A DNA stretch of 64,000 bases, from contig NZ_FOKV01000005.1 of the NCBI RefSeq assembly GCF_900112105.1, positions 124,001 through 188,000 on the forward strand, given 5' to 3'. Under the pieces are notes generated by a model, which worked only from the letters and a program-made list of their open reading frames with translations, was not told the origin of the DNA and made no database searches. This document shows, in pieces, positions 1-7,828 of the stretch; the first letter of the stretch is position 1, and each line of letters begins with the position of its first letter. This DNA comes from Zunongwangia mangrovi (GTDB taxonomy: Bacteria; Bacteroidota; Bacteroidia; Flavobacteriales; Flavobacteriaceae). The translations under genes were made by a program, and so were the position numbers.

Positions 1-330
1 GGTTATTTCTAATTTCTCTGCGAAATAATCACAAAAATCGCCCATTGTATCGGCCATTTTATCATCTTGTGTAGCGCGATAGTAAGTCTCTTTCATAGAA
101 ACTAAGGTTTGATGAAAGAATTTTTTCATCTCGTCTACCGGCATTTCCTTAGTCCAAAGATCGATTCTAAGCGTTTCCTGCGATTTGCTATCCCACACAG
201 AAAGCATTAATGCTTTAGCCTCTTCTTTATGAATATTACCATCTTCTGCACTCCAATAAATTTCTTCAGGAACCTTGTTTTCATCGGTGATCACTTCAAT
301 ATTTATATCAGATTTTTTATAAGCTGCCAT
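1..330 (-). CDS. gldC: Gliding motility protein GldC (3' end cut by window edge)
   Basis: The reverse strand gives 110 codons starting MAAYKKSDINIEV and reaching CDYFAEKLEIT at the window edge, with no stop yet; GldC is about 110 residues, so only the last codon or so is missing. GldC is a small protein needed with GldB for efficient gliding and type IX secretion in Flavobacterium. Recognition rests on remembered family features such as the SVWDSKSQETLRIDLWTK block and the C-terminal FCDYFAEKL. Its ATG overlaps the gldB stop codon by one base (TAATG at 332-328), so the two are translationally coupled and gldB comes first. Confidence 0.9.
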   Translation of the reverse strand, partial: MAAYKKSDINIEVITDENKVPEEIYWSAEDGNIHKEEAKALMLSVWDSKSQETLRIDLWTKEMPVDEMKKFFHQTLVSMKETYYRATQDDKMADTMGDFCDYFAEKLEIT

Positions 331-1292
331 TATTTCTTTGGTTTATAATTTGCGTTATTAAAAATTGTTTCAGCATCTGCCTGCAACATTTGTTTTACAG
401 AAACTTCGTTTTTATCCATATACGATTTTACCATTTGCCAACCAATATACTGCCCCAGTCTGTCGGGAGTTTCTGCATCTAATGACAAATAAAATTTAGA
501 AAATGGTGCAGGGTATAAAAATCGAGGTGCTAAATTAGAATCTGTATCAAAAATAAGCTCATTATCTACAAAATATCGCCAGATCATTTCTTCGTTATCT
601 TCAGCAAATTGCCATTGCGATTCAGTATAACCAATTTTACGCCAATTTGTTTGCTGTGGAAGCCAAATGTCTTTTAAATACAATAGCTTGCCAAAATAGA
701 TCATCTGCGCTAAAAAAGTCCTGGATTTTGCACGCGGAACATACTTTTCAGCAATACTATTTGCCGCATCTGGCACAATTTGATCTTTGGTAAAATTCCG
801 CTTAAAATATTCAACGATACCAATATAGAATTTATGGTCTTCACCAAGATAGGTATCCAGCGACACAAAAAGATAATCGCCGGTATAAATTGTTTTATTT
901 TTATAATCTACTTCTGAAGTCACCGTAATTACATCGGGCGCTTTAAACTCTGGAAAATAATATTTTACATGTTGAAAAAGTGAATAAAACTCATCTTCAG
1001 ATTCGCTAAAATCGGCATACTTTTTTGCTACTTCCCGGTTAATTTCCAGCTGAATCGTATCCTTCATTTTATTGATCCAAACACTATCGGGATACTGCTG
1101 CGGAAATAGATAAGGAAAATCATTTTTTAACTGCGGAAGATCTTTTGGTGAAGCTTCAGCAAAAAGCCTGTCAAAACGTGTAATATCAAAATCTACATCA
1201 ACTTTAGCTATTTCCTGCTCCTTTTTTGATGCAGAATCACACGAAATTAGACTTAGAAATAGAAAAAAGGCAAATAAAATTCTCTTCATCAT
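330..1292 (-). CDS. gldB: Gliding motility lipoprotein GldB
   Basis: A 320-residue protein beginning with a lipoprotein signal peptide: two Met, KR, a hydrophobic stretch and the lipobox LISC with Cys18 as the lipidated residue. Initiation at Met1 or Met2 cannot be separated. The rest is a soluble domain typical of GldB, an envelope lipoprotein required for gliding motility; its molecular activity is unknown. It directly precedes gldC with a one-base stop/start overlap and diverges from nadE across about 100 bases. The gldB-gldC-nadE neighbourhood is recurrent in flavobacteria, which supports the call. No TAnnTTTG box is visible upstream. Confidence 0.92.
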   Translation of the reverse strand: MMKRILFAFFLFLSLISCDSASKKEQEIAKVDVDFDITRFDRLFAEASPKDLPQLKNDFPYLFPQQYPDSVWINKMKDTIQLEINREVAKKYADFSESEDEFYSLFQHVKYYFPEFKAPDVITVTSEVDYKNKTIYTGDYLFVSLDTYLGEDHKFYIGIVEYFKRNFTKDQIVPDAANSIAEKYVPRAKSRTFLAQMIYFGKLLYLKDIWLPQQTNWRKIGYTESQWQFAEDNEEMIWRYFVDNELIFDTDSNLAPRFLYPAPFSKFYLSLDAETPDRLGQYIGWQMVKSYMDKNEVSVKQMLQADAETIFNNANYKPKK

Positions 1293-1353
1293 AAGCTTTT
1301 GTCAAAAATCACGGGTTTTGGCTTTTGCCCTTTTATTAATAATGTTTAAGTAT

Positions 1354-1361
1354 TAGATTTG
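1354..1361 (+). promoter_or_regulatory. -7 promoter box of nadE
   Basis: TAGATTTG matches the Bacteroidota -7 consensus TAnnTTTG exactly. No TTG is found at the ideal 19-base spacing upstream. The box ends about 40 bases before the chosen nadE ATG, and it overlaps the first possible in-frame start at 1363, which argues against that earlier start. Confidence 0.6.
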
Positions 1362-1401
1362 TGTGCAAAGGTATTATTTACAAACTAATTCACCCAACAT
1401 T

Positions 1402-2193
1402 ATGCAAACCACAAAAGTAATCGATCACATTGTAAACTGGTTAAAGGACTATGCTAAAAACGCCAAAATGAACGGATTTGTTGTTGGGGTGAGTGGCGGA
1501 ATCGATTCAGCTGTAACTTCAACACTTTGTGCAAAAACGGGTTTAAATGTTTTGGTTTTAGAAATGCCTATTCACCAGGATCCTTCTCACGTTAGCCGTG
1601 CACAAAAACATATTGCTTCTCTAAAAGAACGATTTTCGAATGTTAGCAGCGAACGTGTAGATCTTACGCCGGTTTTCGAAAGCTTTCGAAGTGCTTTACC
1701 AGAAGTTGAAGCATCTGCCAATGTAGACCTAAGTTTAGCAAATTCTCGAGCGCGTTTAAGAATGACTACTTTGTACTATTTCGCCGGATTGCATAAGTAT
1801 TTGGTTGGCGGTACCGGGAATAAAGTTGAAGATTTTGGCGTTGGTTTTTACACAAAATATGGTGATGGCGGTGTAGATCTTAGCCCAATCGCAGATCTTA
1901 TGAAAAGTGAGGTTTATGCATTAGGAAAAGAATTGGAGGTAATCGAAGACATTATGATCGCCGCACCAAGTGATGGTTTATTTGGTGATAGCCGAAGTGA
2001 CGAAATGCAACTTGGCGCCAGCTATGATGAATTAGAATGGGCAATGAAAATGCAGGATACCGGTAAAACTGAAGCCGATTTTGAAGGTAGAGAAAAAGAA
2101 GTTTACACCACCTATTTAAAACTAAACACAGCGAATTCACATAAAATGGATCCTATCCCGGTATGCGAAATACCTGTTCATCTTAAAAATTAA
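1402..2193 (+). CDS. nadE: NAD synthetase (ammonia-dependent)
   Basis: A 263-residue enzyme that amidates nicotinic acid adenine dinucleotide to NAD using ATP and ammonia, the last step of NAD synthesis. The N-type ATP pyrophosphatase loop SGGIDS lies at residues 31-36, and the conserved GTGNKVEDF and DLSPIADLMKSEV blocks follow. There is no nitrilase (glutaminase) domain, so free ammonia or a separate amidase must supply nitrogen. The frame is open 13 codons further upstream, but the start at 1402 (MQTTKVIDHIVNW) fits the family and lies downstream of the promoter box. Confidence 0.95.
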   Translation: MQTTKVIDHIVNWLKDYAKNAKMNGFVVGVSGGIDSAVTSTLCAKTGLNVLVLEMPIHQDPSHVSRAQKHIASLKERFSNVSSERVDLTPVFESFRSALPEVEASANVDLSLANSRARLRMTTLYYFAGLHKYLVGGTGNKVEDFGVGFYTKYGDGGVDLSPIADLMKSEVYALGKELEVIEDIMIAAPSDGLFGDSRSDEMQLGASYDELEWAMKMQDTGKTEADFEGREKEVYTTYLKLNTANSHKMDPIPVCEIPVHLKN

Positions 2194-2293
2194 ACGTTTT
2201 ATCGAAATTGCAGCGATTACAGGAGGTTTATTAGCATTATCACTTAATTTTAGATTAGAGTTACACTTTAAACATAGCTAACTATATCCTAAA

Positions 2294-2935
2294 ATGAGTA
2301 CCGTTTTAATTGCCGATCAGCACCCCGTAATCGCCGAAAGTATTAAGTATATCTTAGAAACTAACGATTTTATCAACGTCATTGGCCATGCTGCCACAGG
2401 TAACGAGCTTTTTAGATTTCTGGAAAACAGGCGACCAGATGTGCTAATGATCGAAATCGATCTGCCGCAATTAAATGGAATTCATGCGTTGCGACAAATT
2501 AAACAACAATACCCACATATTAAGATTTTGGTGTTTAGTTGTCATCCAGAGGAAATGTATGCACTAAGTGCTATTAAAGCTGGTGCTGCAGGATATATTT
2601 CGAAAACAAATTCGGCTGAAATTGTAAATAAAGCGATCAAACAGGTGGCTCGCGGTGGTATCTATTTGAATGAAGAAATTACTCAGAAATTAAATAGCGG
2701 TATATCCAAAGGACAAAATCAGATTTCTAGATTTAAGAAACTTTCTTCTCGTGAAACTGAAGTTCTAAATTTACTTAGTAGTGGTAAGCGTAATAAAGAT
2801 ATTGCTGAAGCTTTAAATATTAACGAAAAAACGGTAAGTACGTATAAAGCGAGATTGCTTAAAAAATTAGATGCCGATAGTATCGCAGATCTTATTACCC
2901 AATCCCGACTTTTACAAATAAGTCCTGTAGTTTAA
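2294..2935 (+). CDS. NarL/LuxR-type response regulator with degenerate receiver
   Basis: A 213-residue two-domain regulator: an N-terminal receiver (about 3-120) and a C-terminal GerE-type helix-turn-helix (about 149-195, LSSRETEVLNLLSSGKRN then NINEKTVSTYKARLLKKL). The DNA-binding half looks intact. In the receiver the usual acidic pair DD reads D8-Q9, and the phosphoacceptor position in PDVLMIEIDLPQLNG is Glu54 instead of Asp; the switch Ser and the Lys of GYISK remain. By family logic it may be a phosphorylation-independent, constitutively active pseudo-receiver regulator. No histidine kinase is adjacent. Targets are unknown. Confidence 0.88.
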   Translation: MSTVLIADQHPVIAESIKYILETNDFINVIGHAATGNELFRFLENRRPDVLMIEIDLPQLNGIHALRQIKQQYPHIKILVFSCHPEEMYALSAIKAGAAGYISKTNSAEIVNKAIKQVARGGIYLNEEITQKLNSGISKGQNQISRFKKLSSRETEVLNLLSSGKRNKDIAEALNINEKTVSTYKARLLKKLDADSIADLITQSRLLQISPVV

Positions 2936-2950
2936 ATTCGTGTAGTTGGA

Positions 2951-4933
2951 TTAACTAGTAACTCTATTAAGCTTTTCCTCTATAGTTTTTCGAAGCTGAA
3001 TATAATCCATTATTTCTTCCAGTTTTTCTGAATTATCAACTTCTGCATTCAACTCGGTTATAGAACCTTGTAACTCCTTGATCTTACTCATCAATAAATG
3101 ACGACGGAAGTTTAAAATAGTTTCTGAAACCAATCGATCTATCTGCTCATCTTTCGATTTTACGGGAATATCCTGCCGCATCCAGTCACTTAACTGGTAT
3201 TGTTCCTCAGCCATAAGAATATCGGTCACAATTGCCGATTTTTCAGGTGGCATCTCACTTATAAATTTCTCAATAACTAGCTTTTCTTCCCGATTGTAAT
3301 ATTCAATTAACTGCTCGTATATCGCTCTAAAATCTGGATTGGCCAAAGCAACCTCATCTTCCTGAAGGTCCAGGTAGATCTTACGAGAAACTTTTCGTTC
3401 TACGTTCGCACTTTTTAAGATCGGTTCGCCAGATTCATCAGCTTCCAAAAACATTTCTTCAAACTCTCGCTTTTCATTTCCGTAGAGTAATAGCGCACTT
3501 ACAATGCCTTTTTCAAGCACATGTAATTCGTCTACTCGACGTATAGTTTGTTGTTCTTGTTTTGGTTGATCATCTCTTACAACCTGAAAGCTTTTTTGGT
3601 CTTTTTTTGCCGCTCTTTGTTGATCCTGGGCTCCTTTTTTTGTGAGTTGCGCCAGCGTAGAAAATAAAACATCTTCTGAAATATCCATGATCCTGGAACA
3701 TTCCTGAAGATATACTTCCTGCTGAATGGTATCTGGTATTTTTGCGATACTACTTACCATATCCCGAATTAAAGCCGCCTTTTTCACAGGATCGTTCTTA
3801 GCATCTTTCATTAATAAAGACGCCTTAAAACTTATAAAATCGGTCGCGTTTTCTGCTAAAAACTCTTTTAACTCCTCTTCAGAATTTTTACGCGCAAAAC
3901 TATCGGGATCTTCACCTTCAGGGAAACTGCAAACTTTAACGTTCATTCCCTGCTCCAGGATCAAATCGATCCCGCGCAACGAAGCTCTAATGCCGGCGGC
4001 ATCGCCATCAAAAAGTACTGTAATATTCTTAGTTAAACGGCTAATCAAACGAATTTGCTCGTTTGTTAATGCTGTTCCCGAAGAAGAAACCACATTCTGT
4101 ACCCCGCTTTGATGAAACTGAATAACATCTGTATAACCTTCAACCAAATAGCAATTATCTTCTTTTGCTATGGCCTGCTTAGCATACGAAATACCATACA
4201 GCACTTTACTTTTATGGTAAATATCACTCTCTGGCGAGTTTAGATATTTTGCAGCTTTTTTATCTGAAGTTAAAATTCGGCCTCCAAAACCTAAAACCCG
4301 CCCAGACATCGAATGGATAGGAAACATCACCCTGCCTTTAAAACGATCGAATTGTCGCTCGCCTTTTACGATCGATAAACCAGTTTTTTCCAGGTAGTCC
4401 AGTTTATAACCTTCAGCTAAAGCTTCTTTGGTAAAAGCATCCCATTCGTCTAAGCAATATCCAAGCTGAAACTTTTTGATGGTTTCATTCGTAAAACCGC
4501 GCTCTTTAAAATAGCTTAGCCCAATAGCCTGGCCGGCATCGGTTTTATGCAGAATCTTCTGAAAATATTTATTGGCAAATTCAGAAACCAGATACATACT
4601 TTCACGCTCATTGGCCTGCTCTTTCTGCTCATCGGTTTGCTGAGTTTCTTCAATTTCGATCCCATATTTTTTTGCCAGATATTTTATGGCTTCGGGATAG
4701 GTAAAATGTTCGTGCTCCATTAAAAAGGCCACAACATTTCCTCCCTTTCCGCTAGAGAAATCCTTCCAAATTTGTTTTACCGGCGAGACCATAAAACTTG
4801 GTGTGCGCTCGTCTGTAAACGGACTTAATCCCTTAAAGTTTGTTCCCGATTTTTTAAGCTGAACAAAATCCTGGATCACCTCCTCTACTCTGGCGGTTTC
4901 AAAAACACTATCTATGGTACTTTTAGAAATCAA
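2951..4933 (-). CDS. dnaG: DNA primase DnaG, without zinc ligands
   Basis: Primase that makes RNA primers for DNA replication. The N-terminal CHC2-like region (LSPFTDERTPSFMVSP, then KQIWKDFSSGKGGN) keeps the fold signature, but every expected zinc-binding Cys and His is replaced. The TOPRIM core is normal: VEGYTDVIQFH supplies the catalytic Glu and LFDGDAAG the DxD. A helicase-interacting C-terminal region follows. I place the start at the TTG at 4933 (660 residues, ISKSTIDSVFETARVEEVI), where homologues begin. The only upstream ATG (4987) lies inside a terminator hairpin and would add 18 atypical residues. The start call is moderately sure; the function is certain. Confidence 0.9.
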   Translation of the reverse strand: MISKSTIDSVFETARVEEVIQDFVQLKKSGTNFKGLSPFTDERTPSFMVSPVKQIWKDFSSGKGGNVVAFLMEHEHFTYPEAIKYLAKKYGIEIEETQQTDEQKEQANERESMYLVSEFANKYFQKILHKTDAGQAIGLSYFKERGFTNETIKKFQLGYCLDEWDAFTKEALAEGYKLDYLEKTGLSIVKGERQFDRFKGRVMFPIHSMSGRVLGFGGRILTSDKKAAKYLNSPESDIYHKSKVLYGISYAKQAIAKEDNCYLVEGYTDVIQFHQSGVQNVVSSSGTALTNEQIRLISRLTKNITVLFDGDAAGIRASLRGIDLILEQGMNVKVCSFPEGEDPDSFARKNSEEELKEFLAENATDFISFKASLLMKDAKNDPVKKAALIRDMVSSIAKIPDTIQQEVYLQECSRIMDISEDVLFSTLAQLTKKGAQDQQRAAKKDQKSFQVVRDDQPKQEQQTIRRVDELHVLEKGIVSALLLYGNEKREFEEMFLEADESGEPILKSANVERKVSRKIYLDLQEDEVALANPDFRAIYEQLIEYYNREEKLVIEKFISEMPPEKSAIVTDILMAEEQYQLSDWMRQDIPVKSKDEQIDRLVSETILNFRRHLLMSKIKELQGSITELNAEVDNSEKLEEIMDYIQLRKTIEEKLNRVTS

Positions 4934-4968
4934 ATTTGGATGTTTTTTGAAGGTTTTCTTATTCTCAG

Positions 4969-5005
4969 AAAATAGAAAAGACCTCATCGCATAGGCGACA
5001 AGGTC
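4969..5005 (-). terminator. Intrinsic terminator after the outer-membrane barrel gene
   Basis: On the minus strand GACCTTGTCGC, loop CTAT, GCGATGAGGTC forms an 11-bp stem with two mismatches, followed by TTTTCTATTTT. It begins 25 bases after the stop of the gene at 5031-6092 and separates it from dnaG. Confidence 0.65.
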
Positions 5006-5030
5006 TGCAAAAATACAAATTATATAGTGA

Positions 5031-6092
5031 CTAGTCTACATCAAATCTTAGCCCTAGAGAGAAATTATTAAGCTCTGTATTTGGGCTGGCAAAAATAGGG
5101 TTAAGATCATATTTTGCGTAAAGCGCTGTACCGCCAAAACTTAAATATGCACTTAAACCATAAACAAATTCGTTAGTATTAAAACTACTTTTATCTTTTA
5201 TTTTTTGATCGTCGCCATCATTAAATTTTAGCTTTTGGCGCTCACCAATATTAAAACCGGCATAACCTCCAAAACCAATTTTTATCTGATCGTCTGTAGA
5301 AAAAGTTCTGTAACCATTTGTTTCCCCTCTTGAAGACGGACCAATTTCAAAATGAATTGGCACTACAAGATTATCCATTCTGAACTTCGATTTATCTAAA
5401 TCGTATTCAAATTCTTCTAATCTTGTGACATCACCATCCTGCACAAAATAGCGGTTATCTGTAGGTTTTAATCCGTTTAACTGAAAAGACAATCCGTATT
5501 TCATTCTTAACCAATTGGTATTTTCGAAAACTCTAGTGGTCCACGCCCAACCAATTTCAAAAAATCGACTTCCTGCCAGCTTAAAACCTGAATTATTTAT
5601 AGATTGACCACTTTCTAAGGCATTATTGAAACCAAAGGCAAGCACTAAATCGTTCGTTGTTCTTTTTTGGGATCTTTTATTATCGTCAGATTCCTCTATC
5701 CCTAAACCTAATCTCCCATCGGTAAGTTTAAGTTCAAGATATTTCCCGTCATGACGATTACGCTCGTCCATATCAACTTGGTTCGTAATAATCACGATTC
5801 GGTTTTTGATGTTTTCAGCCGCTAATTTTGCAGCTTCCTTCTTTCTCTTTTCGGCTTCTTCTTCATCGCACCAGCCATTTTCGAGGCTTTTATTAATATA
5901 TTCGATTTCCTTTTTAAGCTTTGCTTTTTCCTCTTCTGTTGCAATTTTTATTTTTCGCTCTTTAATTTCCTGCACTCGAGCAATCGAATCTGTTGTGTGC
6001 TCCTCTTTATCGGTTGTAGTTTCCTGCGCCTCCATACTGCCAATAGCAAAAGATGAAATTAAGAAGGCAAAATAGATGATAATTGTTTTCAT
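5031..6092 (-). CDS. Outer-membrane beta-barrel protein with Glu/Lys-rich linker
   Basis: A 353-residue secreted protein. Residues 1-22 form a Sec signal peptide ending near SMEAQ. Residues about 25-95 are very rich in Glu and Lys and look like a coiled coil. The remainder has the alternating, Gly- and aromatic-rich pattern of a porin-like barrel, ending NNFSLGLRFDVD with a terminal aromatic motif. It is the last gene of a minus-strand set with a putative anti-sigma protein and an ECF sigma factor, so it is a likely target or sensor of that system. The ligand or role is unknown. It ends at its own terminator. Confidence 0.7.
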   Translation of the reverse strand: MKTIIIYFAFLISSFAIGSMEAQETTTDKEEHTTDSIARVQEIKERKIKIATEEEKAKLKKEIEYINKSLENGWCDEEEAEKRKKEAAKLAAENIKNRIVIITNQVDMDERNRHDGKYLELKLTDGRLGLGIEESDDNKRSQKRTTNDLVLAFGFNNALESGQSINNSGFKLAGSRFFEIGWAWTTRVFENTNWLRMKYGLSFQLNGLKPTDNRYFVQDGDVTRLEEFEYDLDKSKFRMDNLVVPIHFEIGPSSRGETNGYRTFSTDDQIKIGFGGYAGFNIGERQKLKFNDGDDQKIKDKSSFNTNEFVYGLSAYLSFGGTALYAKYDLNPIFASPNTELNNFSLGLRFDVD

Positions 6093-6195
6093 AGTAAGTA
6101 TTAGTTTTTAGTGTCTTAAAGCTTAAGCTCTAAAACAGATTGATGAATGACCCCTTTTTTGGGTGATGATATTTAAAGGTTTATTTGTGCGTTAC

Positions 6196-7038
6196 TTAAT
6201 CTAGTGCGACTGCATTTTTAGCTTTAGAATAGCCTTCTTTTAGCAATTGAAAGATCTTATCTCTAAAGGATTTCTCGATTTCGTGTTCGGCTTCTGCCAG
6301 TAAAGCTTCAGCACTGTATGGATTGGCAAATTCTTTTTGATAATCCTGATCCAGATCGCTCGCTGCTGCCAATAACAAAGCATTAACCTCTGCATCGCTA
6401 ACCGAATCTTCACTATTTGCCTCTAGAGATCTTATCACTTCTTCTAATTTATTCTGAATCAAATTCTCGTTTTGCGCAATAAAATCTTCTTCCGTTTTAG
6501 TAGGATTTATAAAATTAGGGTTGATTTTATCGATTTTCGGCACGATTTGTTCTGAAGTTTCTGTCTTTACTTCTTGTACATCGATCGTTGCTACACCTAT
6601 TTCATTATGCACCGGAATTATTTTTTCTGAATCTCTTTTAAGCTGATTTTGGATAATTTCAGGCGTAGTTTTTTCAGTTTCTTCTTTAATTTCTTCCTTC
6701 ACTTCTTCCGCAGCAATAGCCGAATTATTTTCTTTTTCTCTGGAAGGAATTCCTGATTTCTCTATTGGTTTAGTGATTTCTTCTGAAGTTTTTTCAGAAG
6801 GTGTATCTACAATTTGTTCTTCTATAGTTCCGTTTTCAGACTTCAGCATAAAACCTCCTGCAGAAATGGCAATTACAAGTAAAGCTGCAATCCCCAACCA
6901 CCATTTTTTATTCGATTTTTGTCGATTTTCGTTTTCGTCTAATCGCGCATTAAGTTTTTCCCAACTCGATGCGGACGGAGAAATACGACGCTCTTCCAAC
7001 TGCTCCTTTATATGCTCTTCAAATTTAATTGGCGCCAT
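6196..7038 (-). CDS. Putative membrane-anchored anti-sigma factor
   Basis: A 280-residue single-pass membrane protein: a charged cytoplasmic N-terminus (about 1-44, with SPSASSWEKLNARLDENE), one helix WWLGIAALLVIAISAGGFML at about 46-65, then a long Glu-rich, low-complexity periplasmic part and a C-terminal helical segment. There is no zinc-binding anti-sigma motif. Its start overlaps the end of the ECF sigma gene by 14 bases, and the N-terminus-TM-periplasm layout is what anti-sigma factors of flavobacterial ECF operons look like, so the call is mainly from context. Confidence 0.6.
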   Translation of the reverse strand: MAPIKFEEHIKEQLEERRISPSASSWEKLNARLDENENRQKSNKKWWLGIAALLVIAISAGGFMLKSENGTIEEQIVDTPSEKTSEEITKPIEKSGIPSREKENNSAIAAEEVKEEIKEETEKTTPEIIQNQLKRDSEKIIPVHNEIGVATIDVQEVKTETSEQIVPKIDKINPNFINPTKTEEDFIAQNENLIQNKLEEVIRSLEANSEDSVSDAEVNALLLAAASDLDQDYQKEFANPYSAEALLAEAEHEIEKSFRDKIFQLLKEGYSKAKNAVALD

Positions 7039-7585
7039 AACCTGTTCCTTTATTCGTTAATTTTTCCTGTAATAATTTTCTCGCTTTAAAAAGCTGAGAT
7101 TTAGAAGTTCCTTCAGTAATATTTAGCATTTTAGAAATTTCCTGGTGCTTATAGCCTTCTACCGCATACAACACAAAAACCATTTTATAACCTTCAGGCA
7201 GATCGTCGATAAGCTGCTGTATATGCGCTACGCTTAATTGCTCGTCGATATTATTAGAACTTTCTGTATAATTACTAAATTCATCTTCCTGAAATTCGAG
7301 ATTCTTTTTCTTCCGAAGAAAACTTATCGCTTCCCTAATCATAATCCTGCGAACCCAACCTTCAAAACTTCCTTCGAACTTAAAATCCTTTAAATGCGTA
7401 AAAACTTTAAAAAAGGCGCTTAACATTACATCTTCGGCATCGTGTAAATCTCTAATATACTGCCGGCAAACGCTTAGCATTTTACCCGAGTGAATCTCAT
7501 ACAGCTTTTGTTGCGCTTCGCGATTGTTTTGCGCAGCACGTTTAATAAGCTGAGATTCATTTTTAAAAAGTTGAATTACTTTCAC
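7025..7585 (-). CDS. ECF-type RNA polymerase sigma factor
   Basis: A 186-residue sigma-70 family protein with region 2 (YIRDLHDAEDVMLSAFFKVF and FEGWVRRIMIREAISFLRKKK) and region 4 (about 120-175, LPEGYKMVFVLYAVEGYKHQEISKMLNITEGTSKSQLFKARKLL). It lacks regions 1.1 and 3, as ECF factors do. It is the first gene of the unit with the putative anti-sigma protein and the barrel protein. A pair of TTTCCCTAA direct repeats 14 bases upstream may regulate it. The inducing signal is not visible. Confidence 0.9.
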   Translation of the reverse strand: MKVIQLFKNESQLIKRAAQNNREAQQKLYEIHSGKMLSVCRQYIRDLHDAEDVMLSAFFKVFTHLKDFKFEGSFEGWVRRIMIREAISFLRKKKNLEFQEDEFSNYTESSNNIDEQLSVAHIQQLIDDLPEGYKMVFVLYAVEGYKHQEISKMLNITEGTSKSQLFKARKLLQEKLTNKGTGYGAN

Positions 7586-7598
7586 CTGATGATTTTAA

Positions 7599-7628
7599 TT
7601 TCCCTAATAAGGGTTTAAGTTTCCCTAA
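7599..7628. repeat. Two direct repeats TTTCCCTAA ahead of the ECF operon
   Basis: TTTCCCTAA occurs at 7599-7607 and again at 7620-7628, exactly 21 bases apart, which is two helical turns. Between them the first copy also pairs as CCCT-AATA-AGGG (7602-7613). The pair lies 14-43 bases upstream of the sigma-factor ATG at 7585, a place suited to an operator or a 5' untranslated element. Confidence 0.5.
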
Positions 7629-7802
7629 GCTTGCCTTGAACTCGATGACCTGCATTAAGGTTCTTAATTAATTGATGTTTTTTTGATCGCCATCTTACCA
7701 AAAGAGCTTCTATTTACATAGACGCAGAAAAGTTACAAAAGGTTGCCCGGGTTTTAATTTTTTTTCAAAGTTTTTAAATATGGGCATCAATTCTTAATCT
7801 TG

Positions 7803-7810
7803 TATCTTTG
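7803..7810 (+). promoter_or_regulatory. -7 promoter box of the pseudouridine synthase gene
   Basis: TATCTTTG is an exact TAnnTTTG match ending 18 bases before the ATG at 7829. It overlaps the earlier TTG at 7808 that would otherwise extend the reading frame, so that TTG is very unlikely to be the start. Confidence 0.6.
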
Positions 7811-7828
7811 CGAAACACTTGTTTTATA

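Noticed and set aside
2194-2281. Short hydrophobic reading frame (AAITGGLLALSLNF) between nadE and the response regulator gene.
   Set aside because: It has no ATG/GTG start of its own, runs out of the nadE 3' end in another frame, and is under 45 codons; chance is sufficient.
4933-4987. 18-residue N-terminal extension of DnaG from the ATG at 4987.
   Set aside because: The ATG is inside the terminator of the upstream gene and the extension is unlike the family; the TTG at 4933 fits better.
7586-7802. Possible tRNA or small RNA between the ECF operon and the pseudouridine synthase gene.
   Set aside because: No cloverleaf, CCA end or strong hairpin was seen; only the direct repeats are convincing.
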